From Oscillospiraceae bacterium (GTDB taxonomy: Bacteria; Bacillota; Clostridia; Oscillospirales; Oscillospiraceae): DNA of 64,000 bases. Within the stretch, counting starts at the first letter, position 1, and each line of letters opens with the position of its first letter. A program made the translations under genes and the position numbers. Shown piece after piece: positions 41,017 to 48,121 of the stretch. The stretch is from the NCBI GenBank assembly GCA_022846095.1, contig AP025583.1, positions 1,302,001 through 1,366,000 of the forward strand, written 5' to 3'. Below the pieces are notes generated by a model that had not been told where the DNA came from, ran no database searches, and saw only the letters and a program-made list of their open reading frames with translations.

Positions 41017-41047
41017 GATGCGGCCCCGCCAGGGGCGGGGCCGCATC
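41017..41047 (-). terminator. Internal terminator after the large SLH gene
   Basis: GATGCGGCCCCGCC (41017-41030) pairs perfectly with GGCGGGGCCGCATC (41034-41047). On the minus strand it is followed by TTTTT. It sits 27 bases after the SLH gene stop and 26 bases before the next start, so it probably makes the two highly expressed surface genes more abundant than the transporter genes. Confidence 0.8.
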
Positions 41048-41073
41048 CGCCGTTGTTGCGCCGTGTCTTTGTT

Positions 41074-44000
41074 TTACTTCACCATCAGGGCGACCAGACG
41101 CTGGAAGATGGTGGCCACCTCGGCGCGGGTGGCGGTGCCGGAGGGATCCAGCGTGGCGTTCCCCTTGCCGCCGATGAGGCCGGAGCCCACGGCCCAGGCC
41201 AGGGCGTCCCCGGCCCAGCCGGAGGCCGTGCCGCCGTCGGTGAACTTATCCAGATCGCCCTTTGCGGCGGTGGACAGGCCGGCCGCACCTGCGTAGCGAT
41301 AGAGCATGGTGGACAGCTGCTCGCGGGTGATTTTGCCGTCGGGGTCAAAGCCGTCCCCGGTGCCGGTGACGATGCCGATGGAGGCGGCCCACTGGACCGC
41401 GTCGCCGTACCAGGCGGCGCCGTCCACGTCGCTGAAGCCGGCGGAGGTGCCGGTCTTGGCCTCGTCCTCAAGCCGCCACAGCACGGTGACCAGCATGGAG
41501 CGGGTCATATCGCCCGCCGGCTCGAAGGTATCCGCCGCGGTGCCCTGGAAGAGCTCGTGGGAGGCCGCGAAGGTCACGGCGTCTTTGCCCCAGTAACTGT
41601 CGGGCACATCGGAGAAGGTCTTGCTGTTATCCTTGACGATGACGGTGGCGGAGCCATCCAGCAGGGCGGCCACGTTCCTACCGCTCACGGAGGACTTTTT
41701 CAGGATTTTGGACCCCTCGTCGGTGACGATCATCATCACGGTGCCGGCGGTGGGCTCCTTGGCGGGAATGGTAACAGTGATGCCGCCGGAGAGCGTCTCC
41801 ATGGCGGCGCCGCCCACCGTGATCTCCACCTTCACCTGGCCGTTGGGGTTGCCGTTCTTGTCCTTGAGCGCCTCGGCGGAGATGGATACGGTGGAGCCGC
41901 TCCTCCCGGCCAGCTCGGCCAGGGCGGCCGTGGGGACGCGCACCTTGGCGATTTCGGTGCTGACAACCAGCGCGGCGTCGGTGTCCTTCACCAGATCCGC
42001 CACGGACTGCCGGGGCAGCTCCACGGTGACCTTGGTGGCGGCGCCGTCTACGGCGGGCTCGATGACGAGGGCGCCCGCGCCCTCCTCCTTCACGCGGTCG
42101 ATGATGTCCGCCAGATCCGCTTCCTTCAGCTCCACCTTGGCCTCGCCGGAGGCATCGGGGGTGACCTCGGGTCGGGTGGTGATGGAGGTCTCGTCGTCGG
42201 GGTTGACCGGCTTGCTGCCGCCCGTGAGGGCCTCGTAGGCACTGTCGATCTGGGCCTGGGTGGCCGCGGGATTCTCCAGCACCTTAATGGCGGCCACGAA
42301 GTTCTCGTCCTTCTCCAGCACTGCGTCGCTCTTGTCCCGGCGCAGGGCGGCCACGGCCCAGGTCAGCTCACTCTTGTTGCCCGCGTCGGGCACCAGGCTG
42401 CTGGAGCCCCAGGCGGAGTTGTCGGCGTTGAGGTCGGCGCCGTAGCCGTAGGCGGTGAACTGCCAGCGCATAACCTCGCCGTCAATCATGCGCCATTCGG
42501 AGCAGCCCACGCCGGGGAAGGAGGGGTACTCCGCGTTGTCGCTGTCGCCGATGGAGTACATCCAGCCCGACCACTGGTTGTAGTCGAACTCGCTGAGCAG
42601 CTTGTCGCTCCTATCGGCCTCGTTGAAATAGAAGTCCTTGACGTTCATCAGGTAATTGGCGGGCTTTGCGCTGGTCTGATCCACGGGTCTGATGCCGGAT
42701 AGGTAGAAGCTGCTGTTGACGGTGCCTGTGTTAGTCCAGCGCAGGCCGTTCTGGGAGAGCAGGTCGGTGATCACCTGGGAGGCGCGGGTGTACTTGGGCA
42801 CCGTGACCAGGGTGGGGCGCACGAGGTAGCCCAGGCCGATGGTGTCCGCGTCCACCGAGACCGCCACGGTGATGCTGCCCACGGACTGGGTGGGCACGGC
42901 GTTCATGCGGTTGAGGGCGGCATTGAGGGCCGCGTAGATGGTGTCCGCGATGGCCTTGTTGACAATCTCCGGGGCGTCGCTGCCGGGGTCGGGCATGGCC
43001 ACCTGGATGGCGTAGAGGCCGTTGTCGTACTCCTGGAGGACCCGCAGCCAGTTCTCCTCGGTGTAGTCCCGCTGATCCATGCGGTCCAGGGCCTGATCCA
43101 GCTGGGCCAGGGCCTTGGCGCGGTCCTCGCCGTACTTGTCGTTGGGGTCGATGGCCCCCTTCTCCATCCACTTGGCGTAGAGAGTGATGTTGGAGGCGGG
43201 GATGACCAGCTGGCTCCAGGGCTGCTTGAAGGTGCCGGTGTCGTAGAACCAGCCCGCGAAGACGTAGCCCTCCTTGGTGGGCCGGGGGACGGAGACGGGG
43301 CTCCAGGTCTGACCGGTGAGGGGAGCCACGGCGCTGCCGCCGTTGGAGTTGAAGGTGATGGTGTAATATGCGGTCTGGAGGTAGAGGGAGCCCTTCTCAC
43401 CGTACAACACGGTCACGCCCTCGGCGGGGGAGGAGATGCGCTTGATGGAGGTGGGCTGGGCGTCGGCCTCGTTGGTACTGCCCACGCCAAAGGCCTCAGC
43501 GGTATCCATGAGCTGCCACCCGTCCTGGGCGCCCCGGAGCACGTAGCTGCCCGAGGAACCGGCGGCCAGAGCGTACACCTGCCCGTCGCCGCCAAAACCA
43601 ACGTGGTGGACGGCGGGGGCGCTCTGGGGCACAAACGCCCCGTCGGAGGTCCAGATGTCGCCCAAGACGCTCTTGCCCACGGCGGGGTAGGAGGCCGCGG
43701 CGGCGCCGCCCTTCACCACGGCGTAACCGCCGTCTGTGAGGCCCACCAGCAGCCGCCCGTCATAGGCCGCGTCCAGCAGGGTACCGGGGAGGGCCAGACT
43801 GCTCCAGGTTCCGTCCGTGTAGCGGTAGGTGCCGCCTTTGGCGATGCCGTAGGCGGTGTCCGCCCCCAGCTTCAGGAAGGAGGAAAAACCGTAATCCTGA
43901 GCCGTCCATGCTTTGCCGTCCCAGTGGGCCTTGTCGGTCCACACGTCGTCCCCATCCATAATCAGGGCGGTGTTGACGGCCCCATGGGCCTCGGGGGCCA

Positions 44001-45738
44001 GGGCAGGCGGTATGGCGGAACCGGCCACCGTCTCCCACTGTCCGGCGGCGGTGTCGTAGTGCCGCAGCTCGTAGGCGGTGGAGATGGTGGAAGTGTCCGA
44101 ACCGTCGCCCTCGTATGTGACGTGCCTGACCAGGGCGGTGAGATCCCCCACGTCCGGGCCGCCCACGGCCAGAGCATAGGAAGACATAGAGATGTTGTCG
44201 CCGCCGTTGCCCAGATCCTCCATGCCCTTCATGCGCACCATGTCGGTTTTGCCGCCGTAGCCCAACTCGAACACGCCGCCCAGACCCGCGGCGTAAACGG
44301 CGGGAGTACCGGTCTGCTTATCCACAAAGACGGCCATGCCGTACAGGTCGGGGCCATAGATTTTGCTGCTGCTGACGCCGTACTTCTGGGGCATGGACAG
44401 GTAATTGAGCTCCAGGCCCTCCCCAGCGGGGGCGGTGCGGACTTCCACCGTGCTATAGCAGGGGTCGCAGCCGTCGGTCCGGGCCTTTACAGTGAGCTTG
44501 TCTATGCCTGCGGGCCATGGGTTCACGGTGATAAGGGTGGGGATACCCGTGCCGGCGCCCTCGGCCTGGCCCAGGCGCGTGGCGGTGCCCGCCTTGACGG
44601 CGGCCTCGTCCCCGGCGTATACCTCAACCTTGCTGTGGGCCACCTGGGACGAAGTGCCGCGTATGTCGAACTGCAAGTCGATGCGCACCAGAGTGCCCGC
44701 CGGAATCGGAGCGTTTCCCGTCTCGCCGGAGGCCAGATTCATAGGAGGCAGGGCCGCAGCCTTAGCCGAGGTAATCCCGTAGATATGCGGCGGGGAGAAA
44801 TGGGCGGTGTAGGCCGTGTCCATCCCCAGCTCCACCACGAGAGGATTTGCGTCCGTGCTTGTGCCGTCTGCCCGCTCCCAGCAGCGGAAGGTGTAACCCT
44901 CCTGGGGCGTTGCGGTCAGTTTCCACTCGTCGTCAATAAGACGCTCGGCCGTCACAGTTCCACCCGACGCCGGGGAGGCGCTCACAGTGGCCTCATTCCA
45001 CGTGCGGAAATAGGCAGTATAGGCCTCGTTCTGTTCCAGGGTCACGGTGTAGGGATTCTCCCGGAGCTGATAGACGGGATCATCGGGGTATGTATCATAG
45101 ATGTCGTTGCGCCAGTAATCGAAGGAATAGCCCGCGCCGGCTGTGGCCTTGAGTACATATACGTTATTCCCGCCGCCGGGTTCGGCGGATACGGTTCCCT
45201 GCTGTGCGTCGGCACTTTTCGCCGTGGCAATATATCCACTGGCGGCGAATACAGGAGTGATTTCAACCATTGCTCCGGAACCCCAGTTATTTGCTGTCAT
45301 AAGCAAGTTTGTAGCTATCCGTGTAAAGCTGATGGTATTGTCTGACAGCGTAATTTGTGCAGTTGTTGCCTTATTCGGACTCTTTGTCACAAAATACTTT
45401 TGGTTTTCTGAGTCCTTGTAGAGATAGTCCGAAAGGGGCGCCTTTACCATCTCACCTTGTATTTTCCAGTTGTCATAGCTTTCCGGCGCAAAATCAAGCA
45501 GCGTAATCGTAACACTTGGGATCGTTTTACCCCGCCCATAGGAAATTTCATTTCTTGTTCCGGGCTTTATCTCTATCCCTTCTCCAAAGCTGCCTTTGAC
45601 TTCAACTCTACCGGTATAGCTCGTCAAATCAATCACAAACTGGATTTGATTGGCCGTTACCGCAGCCTCCGCACAGGGGACGCATAGGGAAAAAAGCATA
45701 GCCAGGCAGAGTGCCAGGGAAAGAACTCGTTTCTTCAT
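41074..45738 (-). CDS. Large SLH surface protein with DUF4430 and InlB-type repeats
   Basis: A 1554-aa S-layer-anchored protein. Signal peptide 1-25. Residues about 170-330 contain two bacterial beta repeats (SYSFDYWRNDIYD..., YTFRCWERADG). Residues about 430-830 are a propeller-like region with repeated YAAGLGGVFELGYG and VYALAAGSSGSYVL motifs. At about 850-910 is an InlB B-type repeat (ITFNSNGGSAVAPLTGQ, GYVFAGWFYDTG). At about 1010-1150 is a DUF4430 domain (DYNQWSGWMYSIGDSDNAEY, GVGCSEWRMIDGEVMRWQFT). Residues about 1370-1554 hold three SLH repeats (FSDVPDSYWGKDAVTFAAS, FSDVDGAAWYGDAVQWA, ASGWAGDALAWA). The DUF4430 domain links it to corrinoid binding (inference). It is second in the riboswitch-controlled operon, after the secreted propeller. 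Confidence 0.88.
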   Translation of the reverse strand: MKKRVLSLALCLAMLFSLCVPCAEAAVTANQIQFVIDLTSYTGRVEVKGSFGEGIEIKPGTRNEISYGRGKTIPSVTITLLDFAPESYDNWKIQGEMVKAPLSDYLYKDSENQKYFVTKSPNKATTAQITLSDNTISFTRIATNLLMTANNWGSGAMVEITPVFAASGYIATAKSADAQQGTVSAEPGGGNNVYVLKATAGAGYSFDYWRNDIYDTYPDDPVYQLRENPYTVTLEQNEAYTAYFRTWNEATVSASPASGGTVTAERLIDDEWKLTATPQEGYTFRCWERADGTSTDANPLVVELGMDTAYTAHFSPPHIYGITSAKAAALPPMNLASGETGNAPIPAGTLVRIDLQFDIRGTSSQVAHSKVEVYAGDEAAVKAGTATRLGQAEGAGTGIPTLITVNPWPAGIDKLTVKARTDGCDPCYSTVEVRTAPAGEGLELNYLSMPQKYGVSSSKIYGPDLYGMAVFVDKQTGTPAVYAAGLGGVFELGYGGKTDMVRMKGMEDLGNGGDNISMSSYALAVGGPDVGDLTALVRHVTYEGDGSDTSTISTAYELRHYDTAAGQWETVAGSAIPPALAPEAHGAVNTALIMDGDDVWTDKAHWDGKAWTAQDYGFSSFLKLGADTAYGIAKGGTYRYTDGTWSSLALPGTLLDAAYDGRLLVGLTDGGYAVVKGGAAAASYPAVGKSVLGDIWTSDGAFVPQSAPAVHHVGFGGDGQVYALAAGSSGSYVLRGAQDGWQLMDTAEAFGVGSTNEADAQPTSIKRISSPAEGVTVLYGEKGSLYLQTAYYTITFNSNGGSAVAPLTGQTWSPVSVPRPTKEGYVFAGWFYDTGTFKQPWSQLVIPASNITLYAKWMEKGAIDPNDKYGEDRAKALAQLDQALDRMDQRDYTEENWLRVLQEYDNGLYAIQVAMPDPGSDAPEIVNKAIADTIYAALNAALNRMNAVPTQSVGSITVAVSVDADTIGLGYLVRPTLVTVPKYTRASQVITDLLSQNGLRWTNTGTVNSSFYLSGIRPVDQTSAKPANYLMNVKDFYFNEADRSDKLLSEFDYNQWSGWMYSIGDSDNAEYPSFPGVGCSEWRMIDGEVMRWQFTAYGYGADLNADNSAWGSSSLVPDAGNKSELTWAVAALRRDKSDAVLEKDENFVAAIKVLENPAATQAQIDSAYEALTGGSKPVNPDDETSITTRPEVTPDASGEAKVELKEADLADIIDRVKEEGAGALVIEPAVDGAATKVTVELPRQSVADLVKDTDAALVVSTEIAKVRVPTAALAELAGRSGSTVSISAEALKDKNGNPNGQVKVEITVGGAAMETLSGGITVTIPAKEPTAGTVMMIVTDEGSKILKKSSVSGRNVAALLDGSATVIVKDNSKTFSDVPDSYWGKDAVTFAASHELFQGTAADTFEPAGDMTRSMLVTVLWRLEDEAKTGTSAGFSDVDGAAWYGDAVQWAASIGIVTGTGDGFDPDGKITREQLSTMLYRYAGAAGLSTAAKGDLDKFTDGGTASGWAGDALAWAVGSGLIGGKGNATLDPSGTATRAEVATIFQRLVALMVK

Positions 45739-45760
45739 ATATTACCCCTCTGAACACGGG

Positions 45761-45794
45761 AACAAGCGCCGGGGGATTCCCCGGCGCTTGTTCC
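45761..45794 (-). repeat. Intergenic hairpin between the propeller and SLH genes
   Basis: GAACAAGCGCCGGGG (45761-45775) pairs perfectly with CCCCGGCGCTTGTTC (45780-45794). There is no T run on the minus strand, so it more likely stabilises the upstream mRNA or attenuates than terminates. Confidence 0.6.
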
Positions 45795-45802
45795 ACTGGA
45801 AA

Positions 45803-47182
45803 TTAGTGGACAATAAACAGGCTGTTGTAGTCGTTGCCGAAGACGATGTAGCCGTTGTCGCAGGCCATGCCGCCCAGGGCGTAGGTGTCGGCGGCAGTGC
45901 CCCACACCTGGGTCCCGGTTCCGCTTCCGCTGTAGCTGTAGCAATAGCCCGCGCCAGTGCTGGCGTTGGTGTTAAAGTAAAGATAATCGGTGCCGGTGCC
46001 GGTGCCCTTCACCAGGATGCTGGACTGGACGGGGAAGCCATTGCCGGAGGCCACGGGGATCACGTCGCTTACAGCCTGGGTGCTGGCGCTGATGCACTTG
46101 ACTCCGCCCGTATTGAACCCGGAATAGACGCCCACGTAGATGCGATCGCCCGCCTTGGTTGGGGTGGAAGTAGAGGTGTAGCTGCCTAAATCCGCACTCC
46201 AGTTGATGTAAAGACCATCATCAGCGCTATACGCACAGCTCCACAGGTACCCGCCCTGGCTGGTGAAGTACAGATCCGTGCCATCCCACATGACGGTGGA
46301 GCGGATGTTGCCCACGGTGTCCACACCACCCATATCGGGATCGGCCAGGTTCAGCTCGCCGCCGACGGTGTCGAAGTTGGCGATGGAGCGCCAATAAAGC
46401 ATACCGTTGTCGCTGCCGAAGTAGATGTTGGTGCCGTCGGACACCGCACCGGCCCAATAGAAGCCGTAGCTGGAGGGGCTAAAGGTCTTGTAGGCATAGC
46501 TGGTATTGCTCACGTCCACCTGATAGTACGCGCCCGCGTTGGAGCCGCCGGGCCAGGTGCCGAAGTAGATGTAATTACCTTCCTTGACAATGGGGGTGTT
46601 GATCTGGCCGTTAATGCCGGTAAGCACCTGGGTTACGGTGGGGGCGGCGGCGTCCAGATTGGTGAGGGCCAGGATCTTGCTGTCACTGTCCTTGAGGTAC
46701 TCGTCCTTTATGGGATCGTAAGTATAAGCGCTGATCACGCCCACGTAGAGGGTGCCGGTGCTCACGTCCAGATAGGGGGTGGAGAGCTGGAAGCCGCTCT
46801 TGGCGTTGAGGGAGCCGGAAGCCTGCTGCGCGGTGGTGCGCCACTCCTCCTTGCCGGTGTTGCAGTTGACCTTGACCACCTGGGCGCCGTTGGTGCCGCG
46901 GCCGTCAAAGAGCACGTAGGCGTAGGTGACGCCGTCCACCGTCTGCATGACGGGCACATTGTCCACGCCATCCCAGCCGCTGGTGCCGGGGGTGAGGGAG
47001 AGCTTGACGGCGTTGCTGCCGGACTTGGGATCGGTGGGCGCGCTGGACACCACGGCGTTGTGCTTCGGGTTCCCGCCGTAGACGGGCCAGGAGCTGCTGT
47101 TGGCGGCAAGGGCGCTGGTGAGCAGGATGGCCAGCGCGGCGCCGGTTGCCAGGAATTTCTTCAGGTACTTTTTGTTCTTCAT
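45803..47182 (-). CDS. Secreted PQQ-type beta-propeller protein
   Basis: A 459-aa secreted protein. Signal peptide (KKFLATGAALAILLTSALAA). The mature chain is a string of PQQ-like propeller blades: SWPVYGGNPKHNAV, YAYVLFDGRGTNGAQVVKVNCNTGKEEWRT, INTPIVKEGNYIYFGTWPGG, STVMWDGTDLYFTSQGGYLWSC, TPTKAGDRIYVGVYSG. The ATG at 47182 is chosen because GGAGG is 10 bases upstream; the in-frame TTG at 47191 would abut the ribosome site. No SLH or lipobox is seen, so it is released or held by partners. It is the first gene under the tandem cobalamin riboswitches. By function it could resemble BtuG, the Bacteroides propeller that binds cobalamin, but homology to BtuG is not shown. Confidence 0.85.
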   Translation of the reverse strand: MKNKKYLKKFLATGAALAILLTSALAANSSSWPVYGGNPKHNAVVSSAPTDPKSGSNAVKLSLTPGTSGWDGVDNVPVMQTVDGVTYAYVLFDGRGTNGAQVVKVNCNTGKEEWRTTAQQASGSLNAKSGFQLSTPYLDVSTGTLYVGVISAYTYDPIKDEYLKDSDSKILALTNLDAAAPTVTQVLTGINGQINTPIVKEGNYIYFGTWPGGSNAGAYYQVDVSNTSYAYKTFSPSSYGFYWAGAVSDGTNIYFGSDNGMLYWRSIANFDTVGGELNLADPDMGGVDTVGNIRSTVMWDGTDLYFTSQGGYLWSCAYSADDGLYINWSADLGSYTSTSTPTKAGDRIYVGVYSGFNTGGVKCISASTQAVSDVIPVASGNGFPVQSSILVKGTGTGTDYLYFNTNASTGAGYCYSYSGSGTGTQVWGTAADTYALGGMACDNGYIVFGNDYNSLFIVH

Positions 47183-47295
47183 TTGCTGCAATCCTCCATT
47201 TCAAACGTCTGATTTCAGGATCGTGCATGGTCGGGGGCTCCGTTTCCCTCCTTTCAGCCTGAGCGCGGCCGCGTGCGGCGGTGCCTCCCGAAAAG

Positions 47296-47342
47296 CAAAA
47301 AAGCAGACGCTCCGTCCCCGGATCGTCCACTCTACTGCTTTT
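47296..47342 (-). terminator. Terminator of riboswitch 2 expression platform
   Basis: On the minus strand AGCAG (from 47339) pairs with CTGCT (to 47302), enclosing a partly paired GC-rich region with GGACG and CGTC segments, followed by TTTTTT. It lies between aptamer 2 and the propeller start and fits transcriptional attenuation. The pairing is imperfect. Confidence 0.55.
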
Positions 47343-47396
47343 ATGCCAATATACCCAGCAGCCCAAGCGACCATCACCCAGAGGTTCGCAAAAACT

Positions 47397-47560
47397 GCAC
47401 GGAAGGGCGCGTATCCCGACTTGTCCCACTGCCGCCCACAGGCGGCTTTCCTACTCCGGCGCCTTCCCAGGATTGCTCCCAGTGGCATATTGCCGTTTCG
47501 TTGAACACACGGTTGCTTGGTACAGCGCCGGATTCACACCGGCTTCCTACCCATCCATGC
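47397..47560 (-). promoter_or_regulatory. Cobalamin riboswitch 2 (AdoCbl type)
   Basis: Read on the minus strand, P1 GCATGG (47560-47555) pairs with CCGTGC (47402-47397). Between them are the core AGGAAGCCGGTGTGAATCC, the GCGCTGTACC arm, GCCACTGG with GGGAAGGC, and the B12 box AAGTCGGGATACGCGCC. This order matches the long cobalamin riboswitch class. It precedes the propeller gene, the first of eight genes ending with the ECF importer, so corrinoid should repress the operon. Confidence 0.88.
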
Positions 47561-47591
47561 TCTGTGCTTTTTTGTCTTTCGAGACATAGGG

Positions 47592-47638
47592 TTTGCGGCT
47601 ATGGGGTACCCCATAGCCGCAAACGGCATATGCCGTTT
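47592..47638. repeat. Two adjacent perfect palindromes upstream of riboswitch 2
   Basis: A 32-bp perfect palindrome (47592-47623; half-site TTTGCGGCTATGGGGT) overlaps by three bases an 18-bp perfect palindrome AAACGGCATATGCCGTTT (47621-47638). They lie about 20-70 bases downstream of the second promoter's -10 (47660-47665), so they could be protein operators or hairpins in the leader. Confidence 0.75.
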
Positions 47639-47659
47639 GCACTGTCTCTCGACATGCTT

Positions 47660-47688
47660 ATCATACGCTATTGCAATTGAATTGTCAA
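47660..47688 (-). promoter_or_regulatory. Second promoter of the corrinoid operon
   Basis: On the minus strand TTGACA (47688-47683) and TATGAT (47665-47660) at 17-base spacing. It reads into the palindromes and riboswitch 2. Confidence 0.85.
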
Positions 47689-47809
47689 CATCTGGAGCGA
47701 TAAAACGATCTTTTTTACGGAAATATCGCTCATTTCGCAATTTTCGACGCAAAAACAGGAGACCCCGGACCCTTTTGCTTCGCCGGCGCCCCTGTTTCCG
47801 CCGGCGGCG

Positions 47810-47933
47810 AAAAAGGTGGAAGTACGTTGCCGGTTTCCGCTCCGCGTCGACGTCCACGAAATGGACACAACAACTAAGCCCCATCCCGCCGCAGCGGGAG
47901 GGAGACGCGCAGAAACCGGCAACACATTCCACC
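47810..47933 (-). terminator. Long branched stem after riboswitch 1, ending in a T run
   Basis: On the minus strand GGTGGAA (47933-47927) pairs with TTCCACC (47821-47815), then TGTTGCCGGTTTC pairs with GAAACCGGCAACG, then GCGTC with GACGC. Internal hairpins TCCCGC-TGC-GGCGGGA and GTCCA-TTTCG-TGGAC complete a branched structure. TTTTT follows directly. It abuts P1 of aptamer 1 and is the probable expression platform. A second weaker hairpin with TTTTT follows near 47750-47800. No ORF lies between aptamer 1 and these stops. Confidence 0.7.
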
Positions 47934-48061
47934 TTGCTGTATTACCGCCATGGGGCTGACAACCTGGCTCGCGGCCTGCGCCGCACACAGTAGAGATAAG
48001 ACTGCGCCGGATTCGCACCGGCTTGTCATTTCATATGCCTTTCAGCATAACCACACAGCAA
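47934..48061 (-). promoter_or_regulatory. Cobalamin riboswitch 1 (short, class-II-like)
   Basis: On the minus strand P1 TTGCTGT (48061-48055) pairs with ACAGCAA (47940-47934). The core has ACAAGCCGGTGCGAATCCGG, then TCTCTACTGTG, a GC-rich hairpin and a B12-box-like GAGCCAGGTTGTCAGCCC. The compact 128-base size and missing peripheral arms suggest the shorter cobalamin class. The B12 box departs from the consensus, so ligand preference is uncertain. Confidence 0.8.
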
Positions 48062-48079
48062 ATATGTAATTTTGACCCT

Positions 48080-48108
48080 ATTATACCGTCCCGTTCAATT
48101 TGTGTCAA
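48080..48108 (-). promoter_or_regulatory. First promoter of the corrinoid operon
   Basis: On the minus strand TTGACA (48108-48103) and TATAAT (48085-48080) at exactly 17 bases: a perfect consensus promoter about 15 bases from aptamer 1. Confidence 0.92.
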
Positions 48109-48121
48109 GGCCGCATTCGCC

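Noticed and set aside
47534-47932. 132-codon minus-strand frame between the two riboswitches
   Set aside because: It covers the terminator structures, promoter 2, the palindromes and the start of aptamer 2, has biased Arg/Lys composition and no ribosome site.
48001-48061. Coding start near the B12-box-like sequence of riboswitch 1
   Set aside because: Base-paired RNA elements in the right order and a consensus promoter explain the region better than any reading frame.
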